DNA of 64,000 bases from Primulina eburnea (lineage: Eukaryota; Streptophyta; Magnoliopsida; Lamiales; Gesneriaceae): assembly GCF_022965805.1 (NCBI RefSeq), contig NC_133110.1, positions 27,834,668 to 27,898,667 of the forward strand, written 5' to 3'. Under the pieces are notes generated by a model that did not search any database, was not told where the DNA came from, and saw nothing but the letters and a program-made list of their open reading frames with translations. Of this stretch, positions 11,776 to 23,480 are shown piece by piece; positions within the stretch are counted from its first letter, which is position 1, and each line of letters opens with the position of its first letter. A program made the position numbers and the translations under genes.

Positions 11776-12410
11776 TATCATTATTTGTTGTTACCGACAT
11801 GCATTGCATTGCATTTCATTGCATTTTACTTGATTTTATTTCATGTCAGTTATATTTGTCGTAATATTACTGGTTCGTCGTACTGGGGCCCGACCCCTCG
11901 TTTCTTTTTATGCTGTGGTTGTTTTTGATGCCATAGCAGGTTATTCAGGAGGATTTGACGCGTCTGGTGGAGCGTCAGGTAGTGGTGCCCAGTCGTCGAG
12001 TCGTGGTTGAGAGTTCCCAGATATATATATACTATATTATGGAGTCATACATTTACCGGGGAGATGCCCCGTGTAGCTGTACTGTTATTTTTACGATGTT
12101 TTGAATTGATAGTTGTGTGATCGAGCCTCGCCGGCTCTGCGTGTGTTTAGTCCTGGCCAGTGCGGCTATAGGTTTGTGAATTGATGTTGTGACTTTATTT
12201 CGAGTATATAAATATTGGTTGTGATGTTTTGGATTTTTCTGGGATGTCCTATTTACGAATAGGTCATGCCGAAATTTCTGTAGGCCCGAAATGAAAAAAT
12301 TTAATCGCTTTCGCTGTTTACATTAATAAATCCTGGTTGTTTGGTCATTAAATATTAATCAGGAGCACGGGCCCCACAGGTGCAGTAGCTTCCCTTCGTA
12401 AATCTGCTGT

Positions 12411-12608
12411 TTATACAGATCCATTGTTCTCTGAAGAATTTCTTCTGAGTAGATTTTGAAGTATGTTTTTACGGTTCTTTAGACCTTGTAAACGCATACC
12501 TTTTGTGCTGAGTTCAGTGAAGCATGTACTTCGCTGTAATTCTTGCTCCAATTGAATTATTTCTAGCGAAATAAGTTCAATTTCGAACTGGATGGTAGTT
12601 CCTGGCAT
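12411..12608 (-). CDS. small ORF 2 of the retroelement leader, unknown
   Basis: The 65-codon ORF begins MPGTTIQFEIELISLEIIQL and is rich in E, L, I and Q. It has a heptad-like look over residues 8-30, so a short coiled coil is plausible. It starts 10 nt after the stop of the preceding small ORF. I do not recognise the family. Small coiled-coil proteins do occur early in pararetrovirus genomes, but this is only an analogy. Confidence 0.35.
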   Translation of the reverse strand: MPGTTIQFEIELISLEIIQLEQELQRSTCFTELSTKGMRLQGLKNRKNILQNLLRRNSSENNGSV

Positions 12609-12618
12609 ATTTAACCGA

Positions 12619-12849
12619 TCAATGAAGATCTGGTCTTTTTGGCCTGTAGGAGTCTACCTTTTGTGTATGCAACGTTTTGCAAACACTGCTTTCTTTTATC
12701 AGGAGATGAGGTTTTCTGTTCCCCCGTTTCTGATCTCTAACAATAGTTAGATAAACTTGTGTATATTCCAAAATATTGGAATAGTTCTTGTAAATTATTT
12801 TTCTCGAACTAAAGTTCGGATTCATAATTTTCGAAATTCTCCTTCTCAT
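12619..12849 (-). CDS. small ORF 1 of the retroelement leader, unknown
   Basis: The 76-codon ORF starts MRRRISKIMNPNFSSRKIIY, is basic throughout and ends KRPDLH. It lies about 55 nt after the primer site. A shorter ORF in another frame overlaps its start. No known domain is recognised. The basic composition could suit nucleic-acid binding, but nothing proves it is translated. Confidence 0.35.
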   Translation of the reverse strand: MRRRISKIMNPNFSSRKIIYKNYSNILEYTQVYLTIVRDQKRGNRKPHLLIKESSVCKTLHTQKVDSYRPKRPDLH

Positions 12850-13055
12850 ACATTTAGTTGCTAGTAATAATAAAATTTTTGTGTTTGAAATAAATTAACC
12901 ATGCTCTGATACCATTTTCGGGAGCGCGGGGATCAATTAAATCAATTAAACTTTAATAGGAAAAGAAGGGCAATTTTGGCATTTTGAAACTTATTTTCTC
13001 TCTCCAAGTACCTAAACCAAAGTTGGTTTTCAAAGTGTACTGATACACAATTTAC

Positions 13056-13240
13056 CCTTACTAATTTCTATCAATTAATATTAAATTAAATATTAAATTA
13101 AGTATTTAATAAAATAAAATAAAATTTATATAAATTATGATTATTATAGATACGTAATTTTGAGTAAAAATATATAAATAACCATTTTTGAAAAAAGGTA
13201 TATATATATATATATAATTATAAATAATAGTAATTTATAT
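13056..13240 (-). repeat. inverted piece of the tandem-region-1 unit
   Basis: The stretch 13060-13140 (tactaatttctatcaattaa onward) is the reverse complement of part of the unit near 16460-16540. Positions 13145-13190 resemble the reverse complement of 16670-16720, so the order is rearranged. It ends in a (TA)n tract just before the first gene copy. No coding potential is visible. Confidence 0.5.
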
Positions 13241-13573
13241 AAGAAGATTGGGCCTAGGGTTCTCGCCGCGACGCCGCCTACACTCGCTCTTTGTACAATC
13301 AAAATGGAAGTACTCACTTCTTGGCTTCTCGCCGCGACGCCGCCTAAATGAAGTACTCACTTTTTTACGTCTCTGTTTTTTTTTGTTTTTGTTGTGAAAT
13401 TAAAGGATAAAAAGTTTGAAATCCGTTTTCTACACATTGTTTTGGATGATTTTTCGAGTTTGTAAACTGAGGATTAGGATGTTTTTTAGGCTGGGTTTGG
13501 ATTTGTTTGTTTTATTGTATTGTATTTTCTTCTGATTCGGAGTTAATATAAAACGTTTAGCAAAAAACGGTGG

Positions 13574-14487
13574 ATGCATGATCGCTATGGTTCGAAGTTG
13601 TCTCCTGTATTTGCGGACGACTCTGATGAAGAGGACGAGATGTCGTTGGATGATTACCGTAGAGTATGAAATCTGTTCCTTTCGTTTTGGGTCATATAGA
13701 TTTTACCCAGTAGGAAAAGAATCTCAAAATTGGAGATATTTGACATATTGGGTGAATGTTTCATGTTCAAAAATGAATGTTGACAGATATGTGACTTATG
13801 TAATGAACCACGGAAACCTGGTAAACCTAAGCTGTACGGTCTACTTGTCACATTGTGAACGCGGACAAAATAGTTGATCTGAGAGATCTGTCGGAATTAG
13901 CTTTGAAATTGTTCAATGACGACAAGGTTGGACAAGCTATTTAATGTATTTACAGCCCTGATTTTTTTTTTGGTTCTAAAAAAAATCTTGTTCTTCATTT
14001 TGTCGGTTTTGTTACAGTCGACCAGTTTCAAGCTCTTGAAGGTTTGCAAGATCAACCATGGTGGTAGTGGATATTACGGGTTGACCTTTAGGGCACAGGA
14101 AGATGGAATTAAGGAGAGCCTTGTTTTCGAGGTGTTGTTCATGTGTCGGTTAGGAAAAAAGAGGAGGCGTTGTTTTGTGAGATCAAGGTACCATCTTCTT
14201 CACTATGTTTACCTCGTTAGTGTTTATTGTATCTTCTATGTAGTTCAAATGAGGAACAAGTTTGGAATTTTAGAGTAGATTCTAAGAATGTGACTGCCAA
14301 CACGGAATATGTTTTTATCACCAAAAGGTAAATTTTTCTTGGTCTTTCTTTAATCTAAGAAGTTTAGGAGTTGGTTTATGTTGTTTCCTTAGGATGATGA
14401 TGATGAAATTACACTTCTGTCCTGTGATGATGATTACGTCAGTTCAGAACGAGCATGTGAAAGTGAAGATTGCCCCCCTCGCAAACG
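13574..14487 (+). pseudogene. cystatin-like gene fragment, copy 1
   Basis: Exons can be read between GT-AG introns: 13574-13663, 13787-13926, 14018-14187, 14244-14327 and 14393-14487. Exon 1 gives an acidic start (MHDRYGSKLSPVFADDSDEE). Exon 2 gives a CX2C start (ICDLCNEPRKPGKPKLYG) and an Asp/Leu-rich helix. Exon 3 gives FKLLKVCKINHGG and YYGLTFRAQEDG. Exon 5 is acidic (DDDDEITLLSCDDDYVSSE). The helix followed by strands with a KVxKxNH pattern is what a cystatin-superfamily protein looks like, but the inhibitory QxVxG loop is not seen. Exon 2 is 1 bp shorter than in copy 2 and exon 3 is 2 bp longer, so the frame is broken. The exon 3/4 junction does not hold frame in either copy. The upstream region 13258-13573 corresponds to its 5' UTR. 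Confidence 0.5.
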
Positions 14488-15020
14488 GTATGATATTTCC
14501 AGAAAATGTATCCTACGGTTGCACTTGTAAATTTTGTTACGTGCTTTTTTTTTATGTTGTTGCTTTAAGATGGTCGTAGGACCTGATAAACCTTATGTTA
14601 TCTTTTTCCAAATTTTGTTTGGAGGACAGTGTTTGTTGTTGATATATATATATATATATGTATATAATTATAAATAATAGTAATTTATATAAGAAGATTG
14701 GGCCTAGGGTTCTCGCCGCGACGCCACCTACAGTCGCTCTCTGTACAATCAAAATTGAAGTACTCACTTCTTGGGTTCTCGCCGCGACGCCACCTAAATG
14801 AAGTACTAACTTGTTCACTCTCTGTTTTTTTTGTTTTTGTCTGGAAATTAAAGGATAAAAAGTTTGAAATCCGTTTTCTACACATTGTTTTGGATGATTT
14901 TTCGAGTTTTAAACTGAGGATTAGGATGTTTTTTAGGCTGGGATTGGATTTGTTTGTTTTATTGTATGGTATTTTCTTCTGATTCGGAGTTAATATAAAA
15001 CGTTTAGCAAAAAACGGTGG

Positions 15021-15771
15021 ATGCATGATCGCTATGGTTCGAAGTTGTCTCCTGTATTTGCGGACGACTCTGATGAAGAGGACGAGATGTCGTTGGATGA
15101 TTACCGTAGAGTATGAAATATGTTCCTTTCGTTTTGGGTCATATAGATTTTACCCAGTAGGAAAAGAATCTCAAAATTGGAGACATTTGACATATTGGGT
15201 GAATGTTTCATGTTCAAAAATGAATGTTGACAGATATGTGACTTATGTAATGAACCACGGAAGCCTGGTAAGCCTAAGCTGTACGGTGGACTAGTCACAT
15301 TTGTGAACGCGGACAAAATAGTTGATCTGAGATATCTGTCGGAATTAGCTTTGAAATTGTTCGATGACGCCAAGGTTGGACAAGCTATTTAATGTATTTA
15401 CAGCCCTGGTTTTTTTTTTGGTTCTAAAAAATATTTTGTTCTTCATTTTTCTGTTTTGTTACAGTCGAACAGTTTCAAGCTCTTGAAGGTTTGCAAGATC
15501 AACCATGGTGGTTGTGGATATTACGGGTTGACTTTTAGGGCACAGGAAGATGGAATTAAGCATAGCCTTGTTTTTCGAGGTGTTGTTCATGCGGCGAATG
15601 GGAAAAAAGAGGCGTTGTTTTGTGAGATAAAGGTACCATCTTCTTCACTCTGTTTACCTTGTTAGTTTTTCTTGTATTTCTGTGTAGTTCAAATGACGAA
15701 CAAGTTTTGAATTTTAGAGTAGATTCTAAGAATGTAACTGCCAACATGGAATATGTTTTTATCACCAAAAG
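15021..15771 (+). pseudogene. cystatin-like gene fragment, copy 2
   Basis: This is a tandem copy 1450 bp downstream of copy 1 (compare aagaagattg at 13241 and 14691). Exons are 15021-15110, 15234-15374, 15465-15632 and 15688-15771. Exons 1-3 are open and in phase, giving a better version of exon 2 (LYGGLVTFVNADKIVDLRYL) and exon 3 (YYGLTFRAQEDGIKHSLVF). Exon 4 would read NDEQVLNFRVDSKNVTANME, but the canonical GT-AG join from exon 3 puts it out of frame. The copy stops soon after exon 4 at about 15810, where tandem-unit sequence starts, and exon 5 is missing. The 5' UTR-like block (14695-14870) contains gttctcgccgcgacgccacc twice. It may be a true pseudogene or a fragment carried by a mobile element. 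The family assignment is tentative. Confidence 0.5.
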
Positions 15772-15860
15772 GTAAATTTTTCTTGGTCTTTCTTTAATCT
15801 AAGAAGATTAGGGATTTACAAAACATAGAAATATACAAATAAAGTTTCTAAAATATAATA

Positions 15861-17842
15861 AAGCATTCGTTTTTTATTAGATTTATGTCAAAATGATTTT
15901 TTTATTAGATTTATGTGAAAAGAGTAAATAAGTAACAATAACTTAATTAAAAAAATAAAGTTGTATGTATATCTCTTATTGGATTTATGTGAAAAGGATA
16001 AAGAAGTAACAAGTATTTAATTTAAAAAATAAAATCATATATCTAAGTAAGAGTCAAATGGAGGTTATAATTTTAAATATTCCCAAAAAAACATCCTAAT
16101 CCTCAGTTTACAAACTCGGAAAATCATCCAAAACAATGTGTAGAAAACGGATTTCCAACTTTTTATCCATCAATTTCCAAACAACAAAAAAACAGAGAAG
16201 TAAACAAGTGAATACTTCATTTTTGCTTGTACAGAGAGACTGTAGGCGGCGAGAGGCTTTAAGAACCCTAGGAATGTCTCGAAGAACCAGAATAATAGTA
16301 AATTATATATAGAAGATTGGACCTAACGAAATCTCTCAAAGTCTCTCGCCGCCGCCTACAGTTTCTCTATGTACAAGAAAAAATGAGGTACTCACTTGTT
16401 TACTTCTCTTAAAAAATGGTTTTTTTTAACTCATAATTACATATATATAATAATCATAATTTGTATAATATTTTTTTTATTTTATTAAATACTTAATTTC
16501 ATATTTAATTTAATAATAATTGATAGAAATTAGTGACGAGTCATAGTAAAATTTGACATGGTAATATGGAAAATATGTTGTGGCAAATTTGAGGAAAAAA
16601 TGTTTGTATAAGAGCAATTTGAGGAAAAAAAATGATGTCTTCTAGGTGACATATTCTTTATATATATTTTTTTAAATGGTTATTTATATATTTTTATTCA
16701 AAATTATGTATCTGTAATAATAACAACAACAACAATTATAATTGTTTGTAATTGAGTTTAGTCATAATTTTTATTCATTAATTTCATTAAGAATAAAGAT
16801 ATATATACTCAGTATAAATAGAAAAAAATTGAAAAACTCATAATATACACTGCATTTCCTTCCCTTCTTTCATATTTTAAATACAAAATTGTGATTTTTT
16901 TTTATTTAGTTACAATTCTTATCACTATATATCAATAAACACTTTATATCATAAATATTATTTTAATAATCATTCTATAAATTATTTTTACATGATCTCA
17001 TTCAGAAAATAAACGTAATTTAAAATGATATTATTCTGAACAAGAGGTATTTACTTTTAATTTGTAAACTAACCTTCATTTAAAATTTCTATATGAATTT
17101 GGTCAAAATTACCCTTACATGCTCAAACATAATTATTCTAACCTAAATCACTTATTTAATCTAATCTAAAATATTTATTTTCCCTTCTCGACATATCTTT
17201 TTTTAGGCGTCTTCCCTCATATTCTTTATCATTATCTATTTTCCTATATTCTAGATTATTTTCTTTCTTATGCTTTTTTCTACATATCTTTCACAACAAA
17301 AAGAAAACAGTCTGATATCATTTGCCTATCCCGAGTAACGATTGTATGTATACTTTTTGTTATTTGTTTATTTTTTATCATTTATGTTATTTTTGTTCAT
17401 TTTTCTGCAAAGTATGTGAAAAAGCAAAAAAAAAGTAGAAGAACGTGAATTCTTTCACATCTATTTTCTTTTAAAAGAATAAGACAAGTAGTGATGCTAT
17501 GATGATGAATGTTCTTGAATTTTAATATTCTAATGATTTAAGAACAAGACAAAAAGTGAAAAAAAAAACTAAGAAAGTCAACTTTTAATATCCTATTGCT
17601 TCAAAATTTCCAAAGAACTTCCGGGACATTCTTTATTTTTTTTTAACATTCGTTGTTTTTATATATTGTTTCAAAATCACCAAAGAATAAGATAAATTTT
17701 ATATTAGTGTTTTTTTAGGAAAAAAAAAGTGTGTTTGATATTTTCTTCAGAATTATCAAAGAATAAAATAAATTTTCTTCTAGTCCGTTTCTTTTCAAAA
17801 CATATATGTTGACATTTGTAATTTTTTTCAATTTTGAAACAG
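15861..17842. repeat. tandem region 1, unit 1 (1982 bp)
   Basis: The unit is marked by aagcattcgtttt...attagatttatgtc at 15861, and the same marker recurs at 17843, 20009, 25598 and 27758. The unit contains an inverted copy of the cystatin-like 5' region (16085-16260), then a direct copy (16340-16420). About 1.4 kb of AT-rich sequence without coding potential follows. Unit 1 has a single copy of the 185-bp subrepeat that the later units multiply. Confidence 0.8.
16205..16410. repeat. head-to-head inverted repeat of the gene 5' end
   Basis: The left arm about 16205-16256 (aagtgaatacttcatttttg ... ctgtaggcggcgagag) is matched in reverse complement by the right arm about 16343-16405 (ctctcgccgccgcctacag ... 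gtactcacttgttt). About 90 bp separate them. The arms are the 5' UTR region of the cystatin-like gene. The same arrangement recurs in the other units (about 18370-18575 and 26125-26335). Confidence 0.75.
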
Positions 17843-20008
17843 AAGCATTCGTTTCTTATTAGATTTATGTCAAAATGATTTTCTTATTAGATTTATGTGA
17901 AAAGAGTAAATAAGTAACAATAACTTAATTTAAAAAATAAAGTTGTATGCATATCTCTTATTGGATTTATGTGAAAAGGGTAAAGAAGTAACAAGTATTT
18001 AATTTAAAAAATAAAATCATATATCTAAGTAAGAGTCAAATGGAGGTTATAATTTTAAATATTCTCAAAAATACATCCTAATCCTCAGTTTACAAACTCG
18101 AAAAATCATCCAAAACAATGTGTAGAAAACGGATTTCCAACTTTTTATCCATCAATTTCCAAACAACAAAAAAACAGAGAAGTAAATAAGTGACTACTTC
18201 ATTTTTACTTGTACAGAGAGACTATAGGCGGCGACAGGCTTTAAGAACCCTTGGAATGTCTGGAGGAACCGAGAATTTATATTGTTTCGTTAAAATTAAA
18301 TTATTTTTTAAAAATATATTTCGTTAGGCCCAATCTTCAATTTCCCAACAACAAAAAACAGAGAAGTAAACAAGTGACTACTTCATTTTTGCTTGTACAG
18401 AGAGACTGTAGGCGGCGAGAGGCTTTAAGAACCCTAGGAATGTCTCGAAGAACCAGAATAATAGTAAATTATATATAGAAGATTGGACCTAACGAAATCT
18501 CTCAAAGTCTCTCGCCGCCGCCTACAGTTTCTCTATGTACAAGAAAAAATGAGGTACTCACTTGTTTACTTCTCTTAAAAAATGGTTTTTTTTAACTCAT
18601 AATTACATATATATAATAATCATAATTTGTATAATATTTTTTTTATTTTATTAAATACTTAATTTCATATTTAATTTAATAATAATTGATAGAAATTAGT
18701 GATGAGTCATAGTAAAATTTGACATAGGTAATATGGAAAATATGTTGTGGCAAATTTGAGGAAAAAATGTTTGTATAAGAGCAATTTGAGGAAAAAAATG
18801 ATGTCTTCTAGTGACATATTCTTTATATATATTTTTTTAAATGGTTATTTATATATTTTTATTCAAAATTATGTATCTGTAATAATAACAACAACAACAA
18901 TTATAATTGTTTGTAATTGAATTTAGTCATAATTTTTATTCATTAATTTTATTAAGGATAAAAATATACATACTCAGTATAAATAGAAAAAAATTGAAAA
19001 ACTCATAATATACACTGCATTTCCTTCCCTTCTATCATATTTTAAATACAAAATTGTGATTTATTTTTTATTTAGTTACAATTCTTATCACTATATATCA
19101 ATAAACACTTTATATCATAAACATTATTTTAATAATCATTCTATAAATTATTTTTACATGATCTCATTCAGAAAATAAACGTAATTTAAAATGATATTAT
19201 TCTGAACAAGAGGTATTTAGTTTTAATTTGTAAACTAACCTTCATTTAAAATTTCTATATGAATTTGGTCAAAATTACCCTTACATGCTCAAACATAATT
19301 ATTCTAACCTAAAGCACTCATTTAATCTAATCTAAAATATTTATTTTCCCTTCTCGACATATCTTTTTTTAGGCGTCTTCCCTCATATTCTTTATCATTA
19401 TCTATTTTCCTATATTCTAGATTATTTTCTTTCTTATGCTTTTTTCTACATATCTTTCATAACAAAAAGAAAACAGTCTGATATCATTTGCTTATCCCGA
19501 GTAACGATTGTATGTATACTTTTTGTTATTTGTTTATTTTTTATCATTTATGTTATTTCTGTTCATTTTTCTGCAAAGTATGTGAAAAAGCAAAAAAAAA
19601 GTAGAAGAATGTGAATTCTTTCACATCTATTTTTTTTTAAAGAATAAGACAAGTAGTGATGCTATGATGATGAATGTTCTTGAATTTTAATATTCTATTG
19701 ATTTAAGAACAAGACAAAAAGTGAAAAAAAAAACTAAGAAAGTCAACTTTTAATATCCTATTGCTTCAAAATTTCCAAAGAACTTCCTGGACATTCTTTA
19801 TTTATTTTTAACATTCGTTGTTTTTATATATTGTTTCAAAATCACCAAAGAATAAGATAAATTTTGTATTAGTGTTTTTTTAGGAAAAAAAAAAGCGTGT
19901 TTGATATTTTCTTCAGAATTATCAAAGAATAAAATAAATTTTCTTCTAGTCCGTTTCTTTTCAAAACATATATGTTGACATTTGTAATTTTTTTCAATTT
20001 TGAAACAG
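17843..20008. repeat. tandem region 1, unit 2 (2166 bp)
   Basis: It aligns with unit 1 over its whole length, with an extra 185-bp subrepeat at about 18233-18418 that explains the length difference. The AT-rich remainder (18600-20000) has no coding sequence that I can support. Confidence 0.85.
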
Positions 20009-20196
20009 AAGCATTCGTTTCTTATTAGATTTATGTCAAAATGATTTTCTTATTAGATTTATGTGAAAAGAGTAAATAAGTAACAATAACTTAATTAAAA
20101 AAATAAAGTTGTATGCATATCTCTTATTGGATTTATGTGAAAAAGGTAAAGAAGTAACAAGTATTTAATTTAAAAAATAAAATCATATATCTAAGT
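20009..20196. repeat. tandem region 1, unit 3, left piece
   Basis: The first about 188 bp of a unit are cut at agagtcaaa, where all other units continue tggaggttataa. A decayed Ty3 element starts at 20197. Confidence 0.85.
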
Positions 20197-23100
20197 AAGA
20201 GTCAAACGATAGAAACTGGAATGTATTTCAAAAGCTAATCCAGACAAACAGCAGTCTTCTATCAAATTCGAAACACCTATTGTCGATAAGGATAGTGCAC
20301 ATACCTTTCGACTCAGCGCATCTGCTGCTGCATTGGATTTCCCCGGATAGTATTTGATTTCACAATCAAAGTCTTTCAGTAAATCCAGCCATCTCCGCTG
20401 TCTCATATTCAGCTCTGATTGTGAAAACAGATATTTCAAACTTTTGTGATCAGAATAAATCTCGAACTTCTCACCGTACAGATAGTGTCGCCATATTTTC
20501 AACGCAAAGACTATGGCTGCCAATTCAAGATCATGAATTGGATATCGAGATTCATGGGATTTCAGTTGTCTTGAGGCATAAGCGATCACATGCCCTCGCT
20601 GCATCAAAACACAACCCAATCCTCAGTGAGATGCATCACAATAAACAACAAAATCACCAGTACCTGACGGGATAGTCAACACCGGTGCACTGGTTAATCT
20701 CTTTTTCAATTCGAGGAAACTGGTCTCACATTCCTCAGACCAGACAAATGGAGCATTCTTCTGAGTCAACTGCGTAATCGGTTTGGCAATGCTCGAGAAA
20801 TCTTTAATAAATCGGCGATAATATCCTGCCAAACCCATAAAGCTGCGAATCTCTGGTACAGATGTCGGTCTTGGCCAAGAAATCACTGCCTCAACCTTGT
20901 TGGGATCAACAGATATCCCGTCTCCTGATATGATATGTCCCAGAAATATCACCTGTTTTAACCAGAACTCGCATTTTGACAGTTTAGCATACAGTTTCTC
21001 CGTCCTCAAAGTTCGCAACACAATCATCAGATGATTAGCATGTTCAATCATATTCTTTGAATAAATCAATATATCATCAATGAATATGATAACAAAATCA
21101 TCCAAATATTTCTGGAAGACGCGGTTCATCAATCCCATAAATTCCGATGGTGCATTCGTCAAACCAAATGGCATGACAATAAACTCATAGTGTCCATACT
21201 GGTTCTGAATGCAATCTTGGAGATATCAGAATCCCTGACTCTCAGTTGATGGTATCCAGATCTCAGATCGATCTTGGAATACACCGAAGAACCCTGCAAC
21301 TGATCAAATAAATCATCAATACGAGGCAATGGATATTTATTCTTTACCGTTGCCTTGTTCAGTTGCTGGTAGTCGATACAAAGTCTCATCGACCCGTCTT
21401 TCTTCCTCACGAACAGTACTGGAGCACCCCAAGGAGATACACTCGGTCTGATATATCCCTTGGCCAGTAAATCCTCCAACTGTTCTTTCAGTTCTTTCAA
21501 TTCGATCGGTGCCATCCTGTATGGAGCTTTCGAAATCGGAACTGTTCCTGGCATTAACTCAATGCTGAAGTCTATCTCTTGAATCGGAGGCAATCCAGGA
21601 ATCTCATCCGGAAAGACATCAGCAAATTCACACACCACTGGCAAGTCCGCCAATGATGGGCTCGATTTCAGTAAATCAACTGAATATACCAAGAATCCAT
21701 CCGCTCCTTTCTGCAATAATCGTGTCATATTCATTGCAGATATCAAAGGAATTCTGGCTCGAGAACCCTTACCGTAAAATTTCCACTCCTCAGCCATCTC
21801 AGGTCTGAATCTCACTATCTTGTGGAAACAATCGACTGTAGCCCTGTACTTGGTCAATGTATCAATACCGATAATACAATCAAAGTCAGATATCCCAAGC
21901 ACAATACAGTCCAACTCAATCTTATGCCCATCATACTGCAGTGTACAAGATTTCACAGACTTTACTGATATCAAACCTGTCCCTAACGGAGAAGAGACAG
22001 ACACTACTGCAGACAACGACTCAATAGGTAATGCATGACTCAACGCAAACCTCTCCGAAATAAATGTATGTAATGCACCAGTATCAATCAATACGTACGC
22101 AGGATAACCAAAAATAAAACAGTTACCTGCTACAACGTCATCAGGTGCATCCTGTGCCTGCTCCTCAGTCAGAGCAAACACTCGGGCCTGCTGTCTCGGA
22201 GGCTGGCTCACTGTCTGGCTTCCTCCTGGCCTCTGCTGTGACTGGGTAGACGGTGCTGGCTGAAAAGAATGAACAGCAGATGGTCGTCTACCTGCCTGAG
22301 CCGCTGATCCAGATGACTCAGCTGTCTGGGATCCCTGGGCACCTCTCTGGGGACACACTCGAGCAAAGTGTCCCTGTTGCTTGCAAATACGGCAGCTGCC
22401 AAACACTCCTCGGCACTACTCAGTGGAATGCTTCCCTCCACAAGTATTGCAAATAGGTCCGGTATAGCTCTGGCTCTGTCGAGGACTCCCAGAACTAGAA
22501 GAACTGCTCCCTGACTTCTTAAACTGCTTTCCTCTCGTCTTCAAGAAGTCCTTCTTTCCGCCACTACTGCTGCCACCTTCGAATCGAGGAGGTGGTTGCT
22601 GTGATCCCGGTGCTGGAAGCATAAACGAAGCTCCTCTCTGTCTCATCAGACCGGCTTCGGCTCCTTTGGCTCTATTCAAAGCATCGGTAAAGTTGTTCGG
22701 TCTTCCCGTGTTCACCAACGTAAATATTTCCGGATTCAGGCCGTTAATGAACTGATCCGCCACAGCCTCGTCATGATCCGCCACGTGTGGAGCAAAGCGC
22801 AACAGTGAAGAAAACTTGGCCACGTATTCCTCGATGTTAAGTTGGCCTTGTCTCAAATTCGCAAACTCGGCTCCCTTGTCCTTCCTGTATGACACTGGAA
22901 AGAACCTCTGATAGAATTCAGTTCTAAATACACTCCAGGTAATAATCGTACCTCGGTGTTCCAATGCCCTTTTTGTGTTGATCCACCAGTTCTTGGCCAT
23001 TGTCATGCAATTGGTGTCCTATCAATTTCACCCTCTTCTCATCAGTATATTCCAACGAATCAAACATCATTTCAATATCATCCAGCCAACTTTCGCAATC

Positions 23101-23238
23101 CACTGAATTTTCGGTTCCTTTCAAAGTAGGTGGATGGAATGATTGGAATCTTTTCAAAAGTGTCTCCATGGATGTCGCTGTCACATCCATGGGAGGGTTC
23201 GATGTACTACCCTGCTCCGGTACTCTTCTCGGAGGCAT
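20197..23238 (-). pseudogene. decayed Ty3 gag-pol (Gag, PR, RT, RNase H)
   Basis: It starts MPPRRVPEQGSTSNPPMDVT at 23238. Breaks follow: a frameshift near 23000 in Gag (before AKNWWINTKRALEHRG); a stop and frame change near 22410 between two zinc-knuckle parts (CNTCGGKHS, then [14 protein letters not shown]); a frameshift near 21190 within reverse transcriptase; and an in-frame TGA near 20620 inside RNase H (CDASH, stop, GLGCVLMQ). Visible motifs are protease [29 protein letters not shown] and [11 protein letters not shown], and RNase [14 protein letters not shown] and DALSRKV. The frame is lost at the deletion point. It cannot make a functional polyprotein. Compared with the intact chromovirus at 4279-9012 it is clearly a separate family with the same domain order. 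Confidence 0.9.
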
Positions 23239-23480
23239 ATCTGAAACTCAAAAGGGTTAGCAATCCCAAACAAAATCCGGTTTTAATCCTCTTCCGATCA
23301 TCTTACTGCTGATCCAGAATTAGCTCCAATTCATATTCAATAACACATGTTTTCAAATCAAATCAGATAAACAGATAAACATGTATTATAAAGCAGTAAA
23401 TCATGCTAGCAATCAAAAGCAGGAAAGAAAACACATTCTACCCCGCTCACTAGCTTCTATCTCAATCTCAAGGATCTATC

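Larger units (their letters stand above)
2502..12378 (+). mobile_element. Tekay/Del-type chromovirus with intact Gag-Pol
   Basis: This Ty3/gypsy element has a truncated 5' LTR (2502-4018), primer site (4020-4032), one long gag-pol ORF (4279-9012) and a 3' LTR (9090-12378). The C-terminal chromodomain places it among chromoviruses, and sequence style suggests Tekay/Del. Because the 5' LTR lacks its outer end, no target-site duplication can be read on that side. The base after the 3' LTR (12379) starts unrelated retroelement sequence. An intact polyprotein flanked by two structurally damaged LTRs is unusual. Confidence 0.85.
9090..12378 (+). repeat. 3' LTR of the chromovirus, interrupted
   Basis: It begins TGTGAGAGCCCAGCCC right after a weak purine tract (agtggagaa, 9081-9089) and ends gggccccaca at 12378, so it has TG...CA ends. 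Its 3289 bp include a foreign block at about 10273-11775. Without it the LTR is about 1.8 kb. The regions 9669-10272 and 11776-12378 align with the 5' LTR. Confidence 0.85.
12379..12914 (-). mobile_element. 5' leader of an unclassified tRNA-Met-primed retroelement
   Basis: On the minus strand a perfect primer site TGGTATCAGAGC (12903-12914) is followed by ATGG, an A/T-rich leader and two small ORFs. The fragment ends exactly at the 3' end of the chromovirus LTR at 12378. The order (primer site, then short ORFs) fits either the start of a pararetrovirus genome or a retrotransposon leader. I cannot decide between them. The sequence upstream of the primer site (12915-13055) would be the end of its LTR or terminal repeat. 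Confidence 0.5.

Noticed and set aside
13195..13225. CRISPR-like or phage-like repeats
   Set aside because: The (TA)n and other direct repeats are simple or tandem repeats in a plant genome, with no spacers or cas genes.
16600..17840. Possible genes in the AT-rich parts of the tandem units
   Set aside because: No ORF of useful length or splice-consistent exon set; high stop density in all frames.
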